Below are positions 1 through 8,135 of a stretch of 64,000 nucleotides of DNA, piece after piece. The stretch is from the NCBI RefSeq assembly GCF_900163865.1, contig NZ_FUKU01000005.1:1-64000 (forward strand), written 5' to 3'. Each line of letters opens with the position of its first letter. Within the stretch, counting starts at the first letter, position 1. Source of the stretch: Sphingobacterium sp. JB170. GTDB lineage: Bacteria > Bacteroidota > Bacteroidia > Sphingobacteriales > Sphingobacteriaceae. The position numbers and the translations under genes are program-made. Below the pieces are notes generated by a model. That model saw nothing but the letters and a program-made list of their open reading frames with translations, ran no database searches and was not told where the DNA came from.

Positions 1-539
1 TAGGTGGAAAAATACCCCGTAAATCCCCGTTTGAGGGTATTCACCGGATGCTTACGGTAATTCAGAACACGGTCGGTAATATTTTTAGCGGTCAGGTCGT
101 GGGCGAAACGGCAAAGAGCCTGTCAGAACGCTTTGGGAAAGTATTACAGAAACGCCAAAGTATGACGATTAACCGAAATGACAAATCAACTTCAATTTCT
201 ACCCAATTAGACAGTCTTATTCCAGCTTCAAAAATCAGTACACTTACACAAGGTATGTTTGTCGGTTCAGTGTCCGATAACTTTGACGAACGTATAGAAC
301 AAAAGATATTTCACGCAGAAATTGTAGTAGATAACGAGAAAGTTGCTGCCGAAACAAAAGCGTACCAGAAGATACCGGAAATTTTATCCTTTGTCGATGA
401 AAGCGGAGAAGATAATATGAAACGGGATATTGAGAACAATTATCGTCAGATAAAATTAGACATTGTTCATATCGTGGAAAGTGAAATGGAGCGTATAAAG
501 AACGACCCGAATTTACAGCATTTGATACAGGAGGGATAA
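1..539 (+). CDS. Conjugation coupling protein (TraG/MobC, VirD4-like), C-terminal part only
   Basis: The reading frame is open from the window edge (codons begin at base 3), so the N-terminus lies outside the window and the ATG at 48 is internal. About 178 residues are visible. The segment NIFSGQVVGETAKSLSERFG followed by GKVLQKRQSMTINR resembles the C-terminal region of the TraG/MobC coupling proteins of Bacteroidetes conjugative elements, VirD4-type ATPases that pass the relaxosome to the type IV secretion channel at the inner membrane. The Walker motifs are not in view. It ends with TAA and is followed by an 87-base gap before a metal-efflux operon on the same strand. With the integrase at 23.1-24.5 kb this marks the left 24 kb as part of an integrative conjugative element. 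Family assignment rests on this C-terminal signature alone. Confidence 0.72.
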   Translation, partial: GGKIPRKSPFEGIHRMLTVIQNTVGNIFSGQVVGETAKSLSERFGKVLQKRQSMTINRNDKSTSISTQLDSLIPASKISTLTQGMFVGSVSDNFDERIEQKIFHAEIVVDNEKVAAETKAYQKIPEILSFVDESGEDNMKRDIENNYRQIKLDIVHIVESEMERIKNDPNLQHLIQEG

Positions 540-613
540 TATTGAATTTTTAAATCATTTATTTTGAAATATTTTAAATTACAGCGTCTTATAAAAGAGA
601 GCAGACTTTTTTA

Positions 614-626
614 TTAACTTTGTTAA
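614..626. promoter_or_regulatory. Palindrome TTAAC-TTT-GTTAA containing a TAnnTTTG promoter-like box
   Basis: The 13-base sequence has perfect arms TTAAC and GTTAA around TTT and contains TAACTTTG, which fits the Bacteroidetes -7 consensus TAnnTTTG. No clear -33 TTG box is seen at the expected distance. It abuts the GTG at 627. If it is a real promoter, transcription would begin about at the start codon and translation would more likely begin at the ATG at 636. A related longer palindrome precedes the SCO genes at 12.4 and 16.8 kb, so an operator role is also possible. Confidence 0.35.
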
Positions 627-1022
627 GTGAAAAAAATGTTTTCAATATTATTATTGTCTGTGTATTTAATTTCGACAACTGAATTAGGTCAGTTATTGAA
701 GTTTCCTATACTTATAGAGCATTATTTCGATCACAAAGAAAAAAATCCGGAGGTTACTGTTTTGCAATTTTTGGAAGTTCATTACGCCGGGAGCCATCTG
801 GAAAACCATCCACACGATGACGATTATGAACAAGACAAACAATTACCGTTTATCGTACATATCGATGTTTTGAATATCAGTTTTGTACTTGTCCCCCCTT
901 TTAGTTTTGATATAGAAACCAAAAAACTTGTAGGCAAAGAACCCAAAACCTTGCCTTTGGACGATACATTTTCTGATAACAATTACCGTTCTGCCATCTG
1001 GCAACCTCCGAAATTCTGTTAA
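627..1022 (+). CDS. Small exported His/Asp-rich protein upstream of the metal efflux operon
   Basis: A 131-residue protein of unrecognised family. Residues 1-20 (MKKMFSILLLSVYLISTTEL) are a hydrophobic signal or anchor segment, so it should act in the envelope. The middle holds HLENHPHDDDYEQDKQ, dense in His and Asp, a plausible loose metal-binding patch. The start used is GTG at 627, giving a conventional MKK beginning; ATG at 636 is the alternative. Small exported proteins of this size often sit directly upstream of CzcA-type operons in Bacteroidota, and here the RND gene starts 160 bases downstream on the same strand. A role in metal sensing or buffering is inference from position and composition only. 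Confidence 0.6.
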   Translation: MKKMFSILLLSVYLISTTELGQLLKFPILIEHYFDHKEKNPEVTVLQFLEVHYAGSHLENHPHDDDYEQDKQLPFIVHIDVLNISFVLVPPFSFDIETKKLVGKEPKTLPLDDTFSDNNYRSAIWQPPKFC

Positions 1023-1036
1023 TCTTTTTTGATTTC

Positions 1037-1058
1037 CACGATGAATCCTTTCATCGTG
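1037..1058. repeat. Perfect 8-bp hairpin CACGATGA/TCATCGTG
   Basis: Arms CACGATGA and TCATCGTG with a 6-base loop lie between the small exported gene and the RND gene. No T-run follows, so it is not a standard terminator; it could attenuate or stabilise the operon mRNA. Confidence 0.45.
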
Positions 1059-1182
1059 CATTTGCTGTTTGATAATACTTTCATTCGGGCAGTCGGTGTA
1101 TTTTGTGTCCGCCTGTAGGATTGATCATGTATTGGAAACGTCAAATCTCTTTATTTATCATTTACGATTAACAGAATAAATT

Positions 1183-4100
1183 ATGCTTACAAAAATCATT
1201 GAGTTTTCTGTAAAGAACAAACTCATTATAGCATTATTGGTTCTTGGTTTAATCGGCATTGGCTCTTATCAGGTAAGCAAATTACCGATTGATGCTGTGC
1301 CGGACATTACCAATAATCAGGTGCAGGTTATTACAATCGCTCCGTCTTTTGGGGCAACCGATATCGAACGTCTGGTTACTTTCCCAATTGAACAGGCGAA
1401 CTCCAATATTTCCGGACTCAAAGAAATCCGCAGTTTCTCCCGTTTCGGATTGTCCTTGGTTACCATTGTTTTTGATGATGGTATTGATGTGTATTGGGCA
1501 AGACAACAAGTGGCAGAGCGGCTGCAACAGGTTCAGAATGAAATTCCGCAAGGTATCGGAACACCGCAATTAGGGCCGATTTCTACCGGTTTGGGCGAAA
1601 TCTATCAATATGTCGTTCGTCCTAAAGAAGGTTTTGAACAAAAATACGACGTTACGGAACTCCGTACCATTCAGGATTGGATTGTGCGTCGACAGCTACT
1701 TCAGGTCAAAGGCGTAGCGGAAGTCAGCAGTTTTGGCGGTAAATTGAAGCAATACGAGATTGCCGTGAATCCCGACCGACTCAATGCTTACGGCATTACC
1801 ATCAATGATGTTTTTGATGCACTGAATGCCAATAACCAGAACACCGGCGGTGCTTATATCGAAAAAGGGCCAACCGTTCTCTACATTCGGAGCGAAGGTT
1901 TGGTGGGCAATATTGAGGATATTCAAAACATTTCCATTACCAATAAAAACAACGATGTACCGCTGTTTATCCAAGATGTAGCTGATGTCAAAATTGGCTA
2001 TGCCACCCGTTACGGAGCGATGACTTACAACGATCAGGGCGAAGTTTCGGGTGCGGTGGTGATGATGCTGAAAGGTGCCAACAGTAGTCAGGTCATCAAA
2101 GATGTAAAAGCCAAAGTGGCTCAAATCCAGAAAACCCTGCCCGAAGGCGTGGTGATAGAACCCTTTCTTGACCGTACCAAAATGGTGAATAATGCCATCA
2201 GCACGGTAGAGAGAAACCTTATGGAAGGTGCTTTAATCGTGGTATTTGTCCTCGTTTTATTTCTCGGAAATTTCAGAGCCGGCTTACTCGTGGCTTCGGT
2301 GATTCCACTGGCAATGCTTTTTGCCATTTGTATGATGAACCTTTTCGGGGTGAGCGGCAATCTGATGAGTTTGGGTGCACTGGATTTTGGATTAATCATC
2401 GACGGAGCGGTCATTATTGTAGAAGCCGTCCTGCATCAGTTATCCCTCAATCCTAAGTTCAAGAGCCTGCTGAAAATTCCGTCCAATGATATGGATAGTG
2501 TAGTTACAGAATCTGCCGGAAGAATGATGAACAGTGCAGTTTTCGGACAAATTATCATCTTCATTGTGTACATTCCGATCCTAACATTGCAGGGGATTGA
2601 AGGGAAAATGTTCCGCCCGATGGCAGAAACGGTGGCGTTTGCATTATTAGGTGCATTTCTGCTTTCCCTAACCTACATTCCGATGATGAGTTCGGTTTTG
2701 TTGAAGAAAAGAAGTTTAAAACCTTCGTGGTCGGACAGGGTAATGAAGAAAGTAGAAGCGCTTTATTTGAAAACCTTGCTGAAAGTTTTACGCATTCCGA
2801 AAACCATTTTTACCATAATCGGGATATTGTTCATCACGGCAATAATTCTGCTAAGCAGAATGGGCGGCGAATTTATTCCGTCTTTGGAAGAAGGTGATTT
2901 TGCGGTGGATACCCGCGTTTTACCGGGCAGCAACCTTACCACCACGATTGAAAGTACGCAAAAAGCAGCCCATATCTTAAAAACCCGTTTCCCCGAAGTG
3001 GAAAAAGTGGTCACCAAGATAGGAAGTGGAGAAGTGCCTACCGATCCGATGCCAATGGATGCTTCGGATATGATGGTCATTCTGAAAGACAAAAAAGAAT
3101 GGACTTCCGCCAAAACGTTTCCCGAATTATCAGAAAAAATGAGCAAAGCACTGGAAGATGTGCCCGGTATTACAGTTGGTTTTCAGTATCCGGTAGCGAT
3201 GCGTTTTAATGAACTGATGACCGGTGCAAGACAGGATGTGGTCATCAAAATCTTTGGCGATAATCTGGATTCTTTGGTGCAAAATGCCAACCAACTCGGT
3301 AAAATCATTGAAACGGTAAAAGGTACACAAAACCTTTATATAGAACCGGTTTCCGGGCTTCCGCAGGTGGTGGTAAAATACAATCGTCCCGTGATTGCTC
3401 AGTATCATCTTTCTGTTGCAGATGTCAATCGGGTGATTAATACCGCATTTGCCGGACAGAGTACAGGTTTGGTTTTTGAAGGCGAAAAACGCTTTGATAT
3501 GGTAGTACGCCTGAATGCCAGTGACCGAAAAAACATCAATGATATTCAAAATCTATTGGTTCCAACACCTGCAGGCAATCAGATCCCGCTCAATCAGCTG
3601 GCAACCGTAGATGTGGTGGAAGGTCCCAATCAAATTCAACGTGAAAATGCACAACGCCGTATTGTCGTCGGCTTCAACATCAAAGACCGTGATGTGCAAA
3701 GCATTGTGGAAGAATTGCAGGGTAAAGTGGACAAACAGATTAAACTTCCGGCCGGCTATTCTATTACGTATGGCGGTTCTTTTGAAAATCTGAACAACGC
3801 CAAACAACGGTTGATGATTGCCGTTCCGCTGGCATTGGCATTGATATTTGTCCTGTTGTTTATGGCGTTCAAGTCGATTAAAGAAAGTCTTCTGATTTAC
3901 ACCGCCATTCCGTTGTCGGTCATCGGAGGTGTATTTATGTTGAATTTACGCGGAATGCCTTTCAGCATCAGTGCTGCCGTTGGTTTTATCGCTCTTTTTG
4001 GCGTAGCGGTTTTGAACGGTATTGTATTGATTTCAGAATTTAACCGACTGCATAAAAACGGCATTAGAAATATCGTCAGAATTGTGATTGATGGCGGCGA

Positions 4101-5523
4101 AAGCCGATTGCGTCCGGTATTGATGACCGCAGCCGTTGCCTCCCTCGGCTTTATCCCGATGGCAATAAGCACAGGTGCTGGAGCAGAAGTGCAGCGACCT
4201 TTGGCGACCGTGGTAATTGGCGGACTGATATTGGCCACTTTGCTCACCCTTTTTGTCCTACCGCTTTTATATGTCAATATCGAAAATGGATTTAAAATGA
4301 AAAAACCAAAATCCAAACATGTCGCCTCTGTTCTGTTGATTTTTATGCTGTTTTCAGGAATAAAAATGAAGGCACAAACCATAATTTCTTTAGATGAAGC
4401 CGTGCAAACAGCGTTGCAAAACAATCGCAACCTGAAAAATGAAAAACTGCGTTCGGATTATGCCAAAGCATTGATTAAAACTTCTAATGCCGATATTCCG
4501 CAAACCGCAGTTACAGCAGATTACGGACAAATAAATAGTGCATACAACGATATGAAATTCGGGATTTCACAGAGCATCGCTTTTCCAACTGTGTATCAGA
4601 AACAGAAAAATTTGCATTCCGAAGAATGGAAAAAAAGCCAGTTGAATGTTTCGCTTAAAGAATTTGAACTGAAAAAAGCCGTCAGCCAAAGTTATTTCCA
4701 GATAGTGTATTGGAAAGATAAGGAAAAATTGCTGAATGAAACGTTGCAACTGTACACCCAATTTTTAGACAAAGCCAGTTTGCGTTTAAAAGCTGGAGAA
4801 AGCAATATTCTGGAAAAAACAACGGCTTCCAACCAAAAATCGGCGATTGAGATTCAGTTGAAACAAGTGCAGCAGGAAATAAAAACCTTGCAGTTGCAGT
4901 TCAGTTGGTTGCTCAATTCCGAAACGGAATATCTTCCTTTGGAAAATTCCAGACCGGTTCTTTTGCTTCAGGAAAATGCTTCGCATCCCTTGTTACATGT
5001 ATTGGAACAGCAAAAAACGGTTGCCGGCAAACAAACCGAAGTGGAAAAATCCAGACTTCTTCCGGGTTTGCAAATCGGTTATAATCTCAATTCGTTCAAA
5101 GGTATGGGACCTGATGATAAACTGTATTCTGCTACACCACAGTTTCATTCGGTGATGGTAGGTGTTGGCATTCCAATATTTTCAGGCGGACAAAAGGCAA
5201 GAATTCACGCTTCTAAAGTGGCGGAAAGCATTGCGGAAAACGATTGGCATAATACGGAATTTGCATTAGAGAAAAAACAGAAACAGCTCAAGCAAATGTA
5301 TCAAACGAATCTCGAAATCATCAACCGTTACGAAACTGATGAACTGAAAAATGCAGACATCATTACCAAAACAGCACAGCAACAATTCATTAACGGAGAA
5401 ATCAATTATCTGGAATTTGTAATGCTCGTCAATCAGGCAGTTTTGCTCAAAAGCAATTATGCAGATGCCCTATTGAAACTAAACGAAAGCGTGGTTGAAC
5501 TGAATTATATCACGATTCAGTAG
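1183..5523 (+). CDS. CzcA/CusA-family heavy-metal RND pump fused to a TolC-like outer-membrane protein
   Basis: This 1446-residue protein joins two parts of a tripartite metal exporter. Residues 1 to about 1035 form an HME-RND pump: N-terminal MLTKIIEFSVKNKL, DAVPDITNNQVQV after TM1, and the charged TM4 motif GALDFGLIIDGAVIIVEA near residue 400, typical of CzcA/CusA. A second hydrophobic, signal-like stretch (VASVLLIFMLFSGIKMKAQ, about residues 1046-1064) follows, and the rest is an outer-membrane efflux protein with long helical segments, equivalent to CzcC/CusC. The reading frame is continuous across the junction. The pump drives metal cations (Co/Zn/Cd or Cu/Ag; not resolvable here) outward with proton import. 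The adaptor gene follows at 5590. Fusions of this length are known in Bacteroidota, so this is probably native rather than an assembly error. Confidence 0.93.
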   Translation: MLTKIIEFSVKNKLIIALLVLGLIGIGSYQVSKLPIDAVPDITNNQVQVITIAPSFGATDIERLVTFPIEQANSNISGLKEIRSFSRFGLSLVTIVFDDGIDVYWARQQVAERLQQVQNEIPQGIGTPQLGPISTGLGEIYQYVVRPKEGFEQKYDVTELRTIQDWIVRRQLLQVKGVAEVSSFGGKLKQYEIAVNPDRLNAYGITINDVFDALNANNQNTGGAYIEKGPTVLYIRSEGLVGNIEDIQNISITNKNNDVPLFIQDVADVKIGYATRYGAMTYNDQGEVSGAVVMMLKGANSSQVIKDVKAKVAQIQKTLPEGVVIEPFLDRTKMVNNAISTVERNLMEGALIVVFVLVLFLGNFRAGLLVASVIPLAMLFAICMMNLFGVSGNLMSLGALDFGLIIDGAVIIVEAVLHQLSLNPKFKSLLKIPSNDMDSVVTESAGRMMNSAVFGQIIIFIVYIPILTLQGIEGKMFRPMAETVAFALLGAFLLSLTYIPMMSSVLLKKRSLKPSWSDRVMKKVEALYLKTLLKVLRIPKTIFTIIGILFITAIILLSRMGGEFIPSLEEGDFAVDTRVLPGSNLTTTIESTQKAAHILKTRFPEVEKVVTKIGSGEVPTDPMPMDASDMMVILKDKKEWTSAKTFPELSEKMSKALEDVPGITVGFQYPVAMRFNELMTGARQDVVIKIFGDNLDSLVQNANQLGKIIETVKGTQNLYIEPVSGLPQVVVKYNRPVIAQYHLSVADVNRVINTAFAGQSTGLVFEGEKRFDMVVRLNASDRKNINDIQNLLVPTPAGNQIPLNQLATVDVVEGPNQIQRENAQRRIVVGFNIKDRDVQSIVEELQGKVDKQIKLPAGYSITYGGSFENLNNAKQRLMIAVPLALALIFVLLFMAFKSIKESLLIYTAIPLSVIGGVFMLNLRGMPFSISAAVGFIALFGVAVLNGIVLISEFNRLHKNGIRNIVRIVIDGGESRLRPVLMTAAVASLGFIPMAISTGAGAEVQRPLATVVIGGLILATLLTLFVLPLLYVNIENGFKMKKPKSKHVASVLLIFMLFSGIKMKAQTIISLDEAVQTALQNNRNLKNEKLRSDYAKALIKTSNADIPQTAVTADYGQINSAYNDMKFGISQSIAFPTVYQKQKNLHSEEWKKSQLNVSLKEFELKKAVSQSYFQIVYWKDKEKLLNETLQLYTQFLDKASLRLKAGESNILEKTTASNQKSAIEIQLKQVQQEIKTLQLQFSWLLNSETEYLPLENSRPVLLLQENASHPLLHVLEQQKTVAGKQTEVEKSRLLPGLQIGYNLNSFKGMGPDDKLYSATPQFHSVMVGVGIPIFSGGQKARIHASKVAESIAENDWHNTEFALEKKQKQLKQMYQTNLEIINRYETDELKNADIITKTAQQQFINGEINYLEFVMLVNQAVLLKSNYADALLKLNESVVELNYITIQ

Positions 5524-5589
5524 TTGATGAACAGGATATTTTAAACAGTAAACAGAATTTTTCAAATCAATATATAATTAGACAAGAAA

Positions 5590-6747
5590 ATGAAAATATT
5601 AAAATTATACGGTTCTTATTTTTTGGTCTTGATAGTACTGCTTTCCGCAGTTCAATGTCAACAAAAACAAGAAACCACCGCCACCAAAACTGCAAATCCG
5701 AAAGACGAAAACACGGTTATTTTCACCGATGCACAGTTACACAATACCCCCATTGAAACCGCGGAACTGTCGATGCAGCATATTTCCACCGTATTGAAAC
5801 TCAACGGTAAAATTGATGTACCACCGCAAAATCTGGTTTCCGTAAGTACACCGCTGGGCGGCTATCTGAAAAGCACCCGCCTTTTGCCAGGGATGAAAGT
5901 AGTTAAAGGTCAGGTAATTGCCGTTATTGAAAATCCGCAGTTTGTACAGTTGCAGCAGGATTATCTGATGGCAAAATCCAAATACCACTTTGCCCAACTG
6001 GATTATAACCGACAAACTAAGCTCAACCAAAGCCAGGCAAGTAGTGATAAAGTGATGCAGCAGGCACAATCCATTATGAGCGATCAGAAAATTCTGATGA
6101 ATTCCATTGCCCAGCAACTGAAGTTGGTCAACATAAATCCGGCTAAGATATCTGCCGGAAATATTCAGCAGAGCGTACCTGTCTATAGTACCATCAACGG
6201 TTTTGTGAGCAAGGTGAATGTGAATGTAGGCAAATATGTAACGTCTTCGGATGTGCTGTTTAAACTCATCAATCCTTCTGATATTCACCTCAATTTAAAA
6301 GTGTATGAAAAGGATTTGGAAATGCTGAAAACCGGGCAACAGATTGTGGCTTATACCAATGTAGATCCTTCAAAAAAATATGCCGGTGAAATTTTGCTGA
6401 CGAGTAAAGACGTGGACGGAAGCGGCATGGCTGAGGTTAATTGTCATTTTGAAAAATACGATCCTGCACTCATTCCCGGAATGTATATGAATGCCGAAGT
6501 GAAAACAGAAAATTCTTTTGCCAATGCTATTCCGGAAGAAAGCGTGGTGGATTTTGAAGGGAAAAGTTATGTCTTTACAGAAACCGGGAAACAGACCTGG
6601 AAGATGGTCCCGGTCACATTGGGAATTTCCGAAAATGGCTTTGTTGAAATCCTCAACTTTGCTGATTTTCAAGGTAAGAAAATCGTGGTCAAAAACGCCT
6701 ATACCATATTGATGAAGTTGAAAAATACCAGTGAAGATGAAGAATAA
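5590..6747 (+). CDS. Metal-efflux RND periplasmic adaptor (CzcB/CusB-like lipoprotein)
   Basis: A 385-residue membrane-fusion protein. The N-terminus MKILKLYGSYFLVLIVLLSAVQC is a lipoprotein signal with the lipobox Cys at residue 23. It is followed by a biotinyl/lipoyl-like half-motif (STPLGGYLKSTRLLPGMKVVKGQ), a helical hairpin, the second half-motif (VYSTINGFVSKVNVNVGKYV) and beta-barrel domains. It should bridge the RND pump and the outer-membrane channel that are fused in the preceding gene. It begins 66 bases after that gene and is followed within 36 bases by the cytochrome b-like gene, consistent with one operon. No extra metal-binding N-terminal domain is evident. Confidence 0.9.
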   Translation: MKILKLYGSYFLVLIVLLSAVQCQQKQETTATKTANPKDENTVIFTDAQLHNTPIETAELSMQHISTVLKLNGKIDVPPQNLVSVSTPLGGYLKSTRLLPGMKVVKGQVIAVIENPQFVQLQQDYLMAKSKYHFAQLDYNRQTKLNQSQASSDKVMQQAQSIMSDQKILMNSIAQQLKLVNINPAKISAGNIQQSVPVYSTINGFVSKVNVNVGKYVTSSDVLFKLINPSDIHLNLKVYEKDLEMLKTGQQIVAYTNVDPSKKYAGEILLTSKDVDGSGMAEVNCHFEKYDPALIPGMYMNAEVKTENSFANAIPEESVVDFEGKSYVFTETGKQTWKMVPVTLGISENGFVEILNFADFQGKKIVVKNAYTILMKLKNTSEDEE

Positions 6748-6782
6748 CAGTCAGATAAAATCTGATATAAAAATTTAAAATA

Positions 6783-7352
6783 ATGAGAAATTCAACAAAA
6801 ATATTTACCCCGCTTCATCGTGGTTTACACTGGGGCACAGCTCTACTAATGACGGTTTTGTTTATCACCGGATTTCTTCGGATCAACTAGATGGGTAAAA
6901 AAGCCATTCTGGGAGCTATTGAAAAAAATATGCAAAGCATTGATTTAACCAATGAACAAACCATCGTAACAGTAAAAAGCATTCTGGACCCTATGTGGCA
7001 ATGGCACGTATATGCAGCGTATGTTTTCTTTGTAATCATTGCGGTTCGCATCATTTATATGTTGGTAAAGGGCATTCGTTTTCCAAATCCTTTTTCGGCA
7101 AATACATCAGCAAAAGAAAAATTTCAGGGATTTATTTATCTGCTATTTTACTTGTTTGTGATTGTTTCATCCATCACCGGAGCCTACCTGAAATGGTGGA
7201 ATGGAGACCTGAAAGATACAATGGAAACCATTCATAAATGGGCAATTTACTGGTTTCCGATTTTTATTATTTTGCATTTTGGCGGGATTTGGCTGGCAGA
7301 AAAAACAGCTCAAAAGGGAATTGCTTCCAAAATGATTGGCGGAGATGATTAA
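6783..7352 (+). pseudogene. Cytochrome b561-like membrane protein interrupted by one in-frame TAG
   Basis: The full frame runs from ATG 6783 to 7352 (189 codons) but codon 36 is TAG (6888-6890). The codons on both sides are in the same frame and read as one protein: FITGFLRIN, stop, MGKKAILGA. Trp fits the position, so TGG to TAG is the simplest history. The N-terminal piece contains LHRGLHWG with candidate heme-ligand His; the C-terminal piece has about three more membrane segments and further His (MWQWHVYA, HKWAIYWFPIFIILH). The family is di-heme cytochrome b/b561-type, passing electrons across the inner membrane. Translation could restart at ATG 6891, directly after the TAG, yielding 153 residues without the first helix. 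It is probably non-functional unless the stop is suppressed or is a sequencing error. Confidence 0.75.
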
Positions 7353-7363
7353 TAAATTTAAGA

Positions 7364-8125
7364 ATGAGACATTTATTATTGATACTCATATTGTGCGTTT
7401 ATCAATTGGGAATAGCACAAACGGATAGTTTGGTAACAGGTCAAAAGATGGATCAATCATTTGACCACGCCTATCAATTTAAATATAAAAAGCTGATTGT
7501 ACCTTCTGTTTTTATCGGATACGGAATCCTGAGCCTGACGTCTGATGATCTGAAACAGCTGAACCGTTCCACCCAATATGAAATTGGGGAGCATCAGCCG
7601 GATAAAATAAAACTGGATAATTATACCCAATACGTACCTGCAATATTGTTTTATGGATTAAATGCTATTGGACTTAAAGGAAAACATAATTTGAAAGACC
7701 GAAGTATTATTTTAGGCACATCGTTGCTGATTTCAAGTGCTGTCGTATTACCTACCAAGCATTTGGTGAGAGAAGAACGACCAGATGGTTCTAATAATTT
7801 GTCGTTTCCTTCGGGACATACTACAACTGCTTTTACAACAGCACATTTTATGTTCCGTGAATATCAGGATGAAAATATTTGGTTAAGTTTGTCTGGTTAT
7901 CCAATTGCTGTTTTTACGGGAGTTTATCGCATTTTGAATGATAAACATTGGGTGGGTGATGTGGTTGCAGGTGCCGGTATTGGAATTCTCTCCACAGAAG
8001 TTGCCTATTGGTTGTTCCCAAAAGTCAGTCAATTATTTTCAAAAGATCATAGCAAAAATAGTGCTCTTGTATATCCGTTTTATCAAAATAAAACAATGGG
8101 ATTAGGTTTGTCTTTAAACTTTTAA
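7364..8125 (+). CDS. PAP2-superfamily phosphatase
   Basis: A 253-residue protein with an N-terminal signal sequence (MRHLLLILILCVYQLGIAQ) and the three PAP2 acid-phosphatase motifs: KHLVREERP, the PSGHTT motif near residue 150, and YRILNDKHWVGDVVAG near residue 195. The His residues of motifs 2 and 3 are present. PAP2 enzymes dephosphorylate lipid or small phosphate esters on the periplasmic side, for example undecaprenyl pyrophosphate or phosphatidylglycerol phosphate. It starts 11 bases after the cytochrome b-like gene and ends 10 bases before the P-type ATPase, so it belongs to the metal operon. PAP2 genes recur in Bacteroidetes metal islands, but the role there is not established. Confidence 0.85.
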   Translation: MRHLLLILILCVYQLGIAQTDSLVTGQKMDQSFDHAYQFKYKKLIVPSVFIGYGILSLTSDDLKQLNRSTQYEIGEHQPDKIKLDNYTQYVPAILFYGLNAIGLKGKHNLKDRSIILGTSLLISSAVVLPTKHLVREERPDGSNNLSFPSGHTTTAFTTAHFMFREYQDENIWLSLSGYPIAVFTGVYRILNDKHWVGDVVAGAGIGILSTEVAYWLFPKVSQLFSKDHSKNSALVYPFYQNKTMGLGLSLNF

Positions 8126-8135
8126 ATTTATAAAA

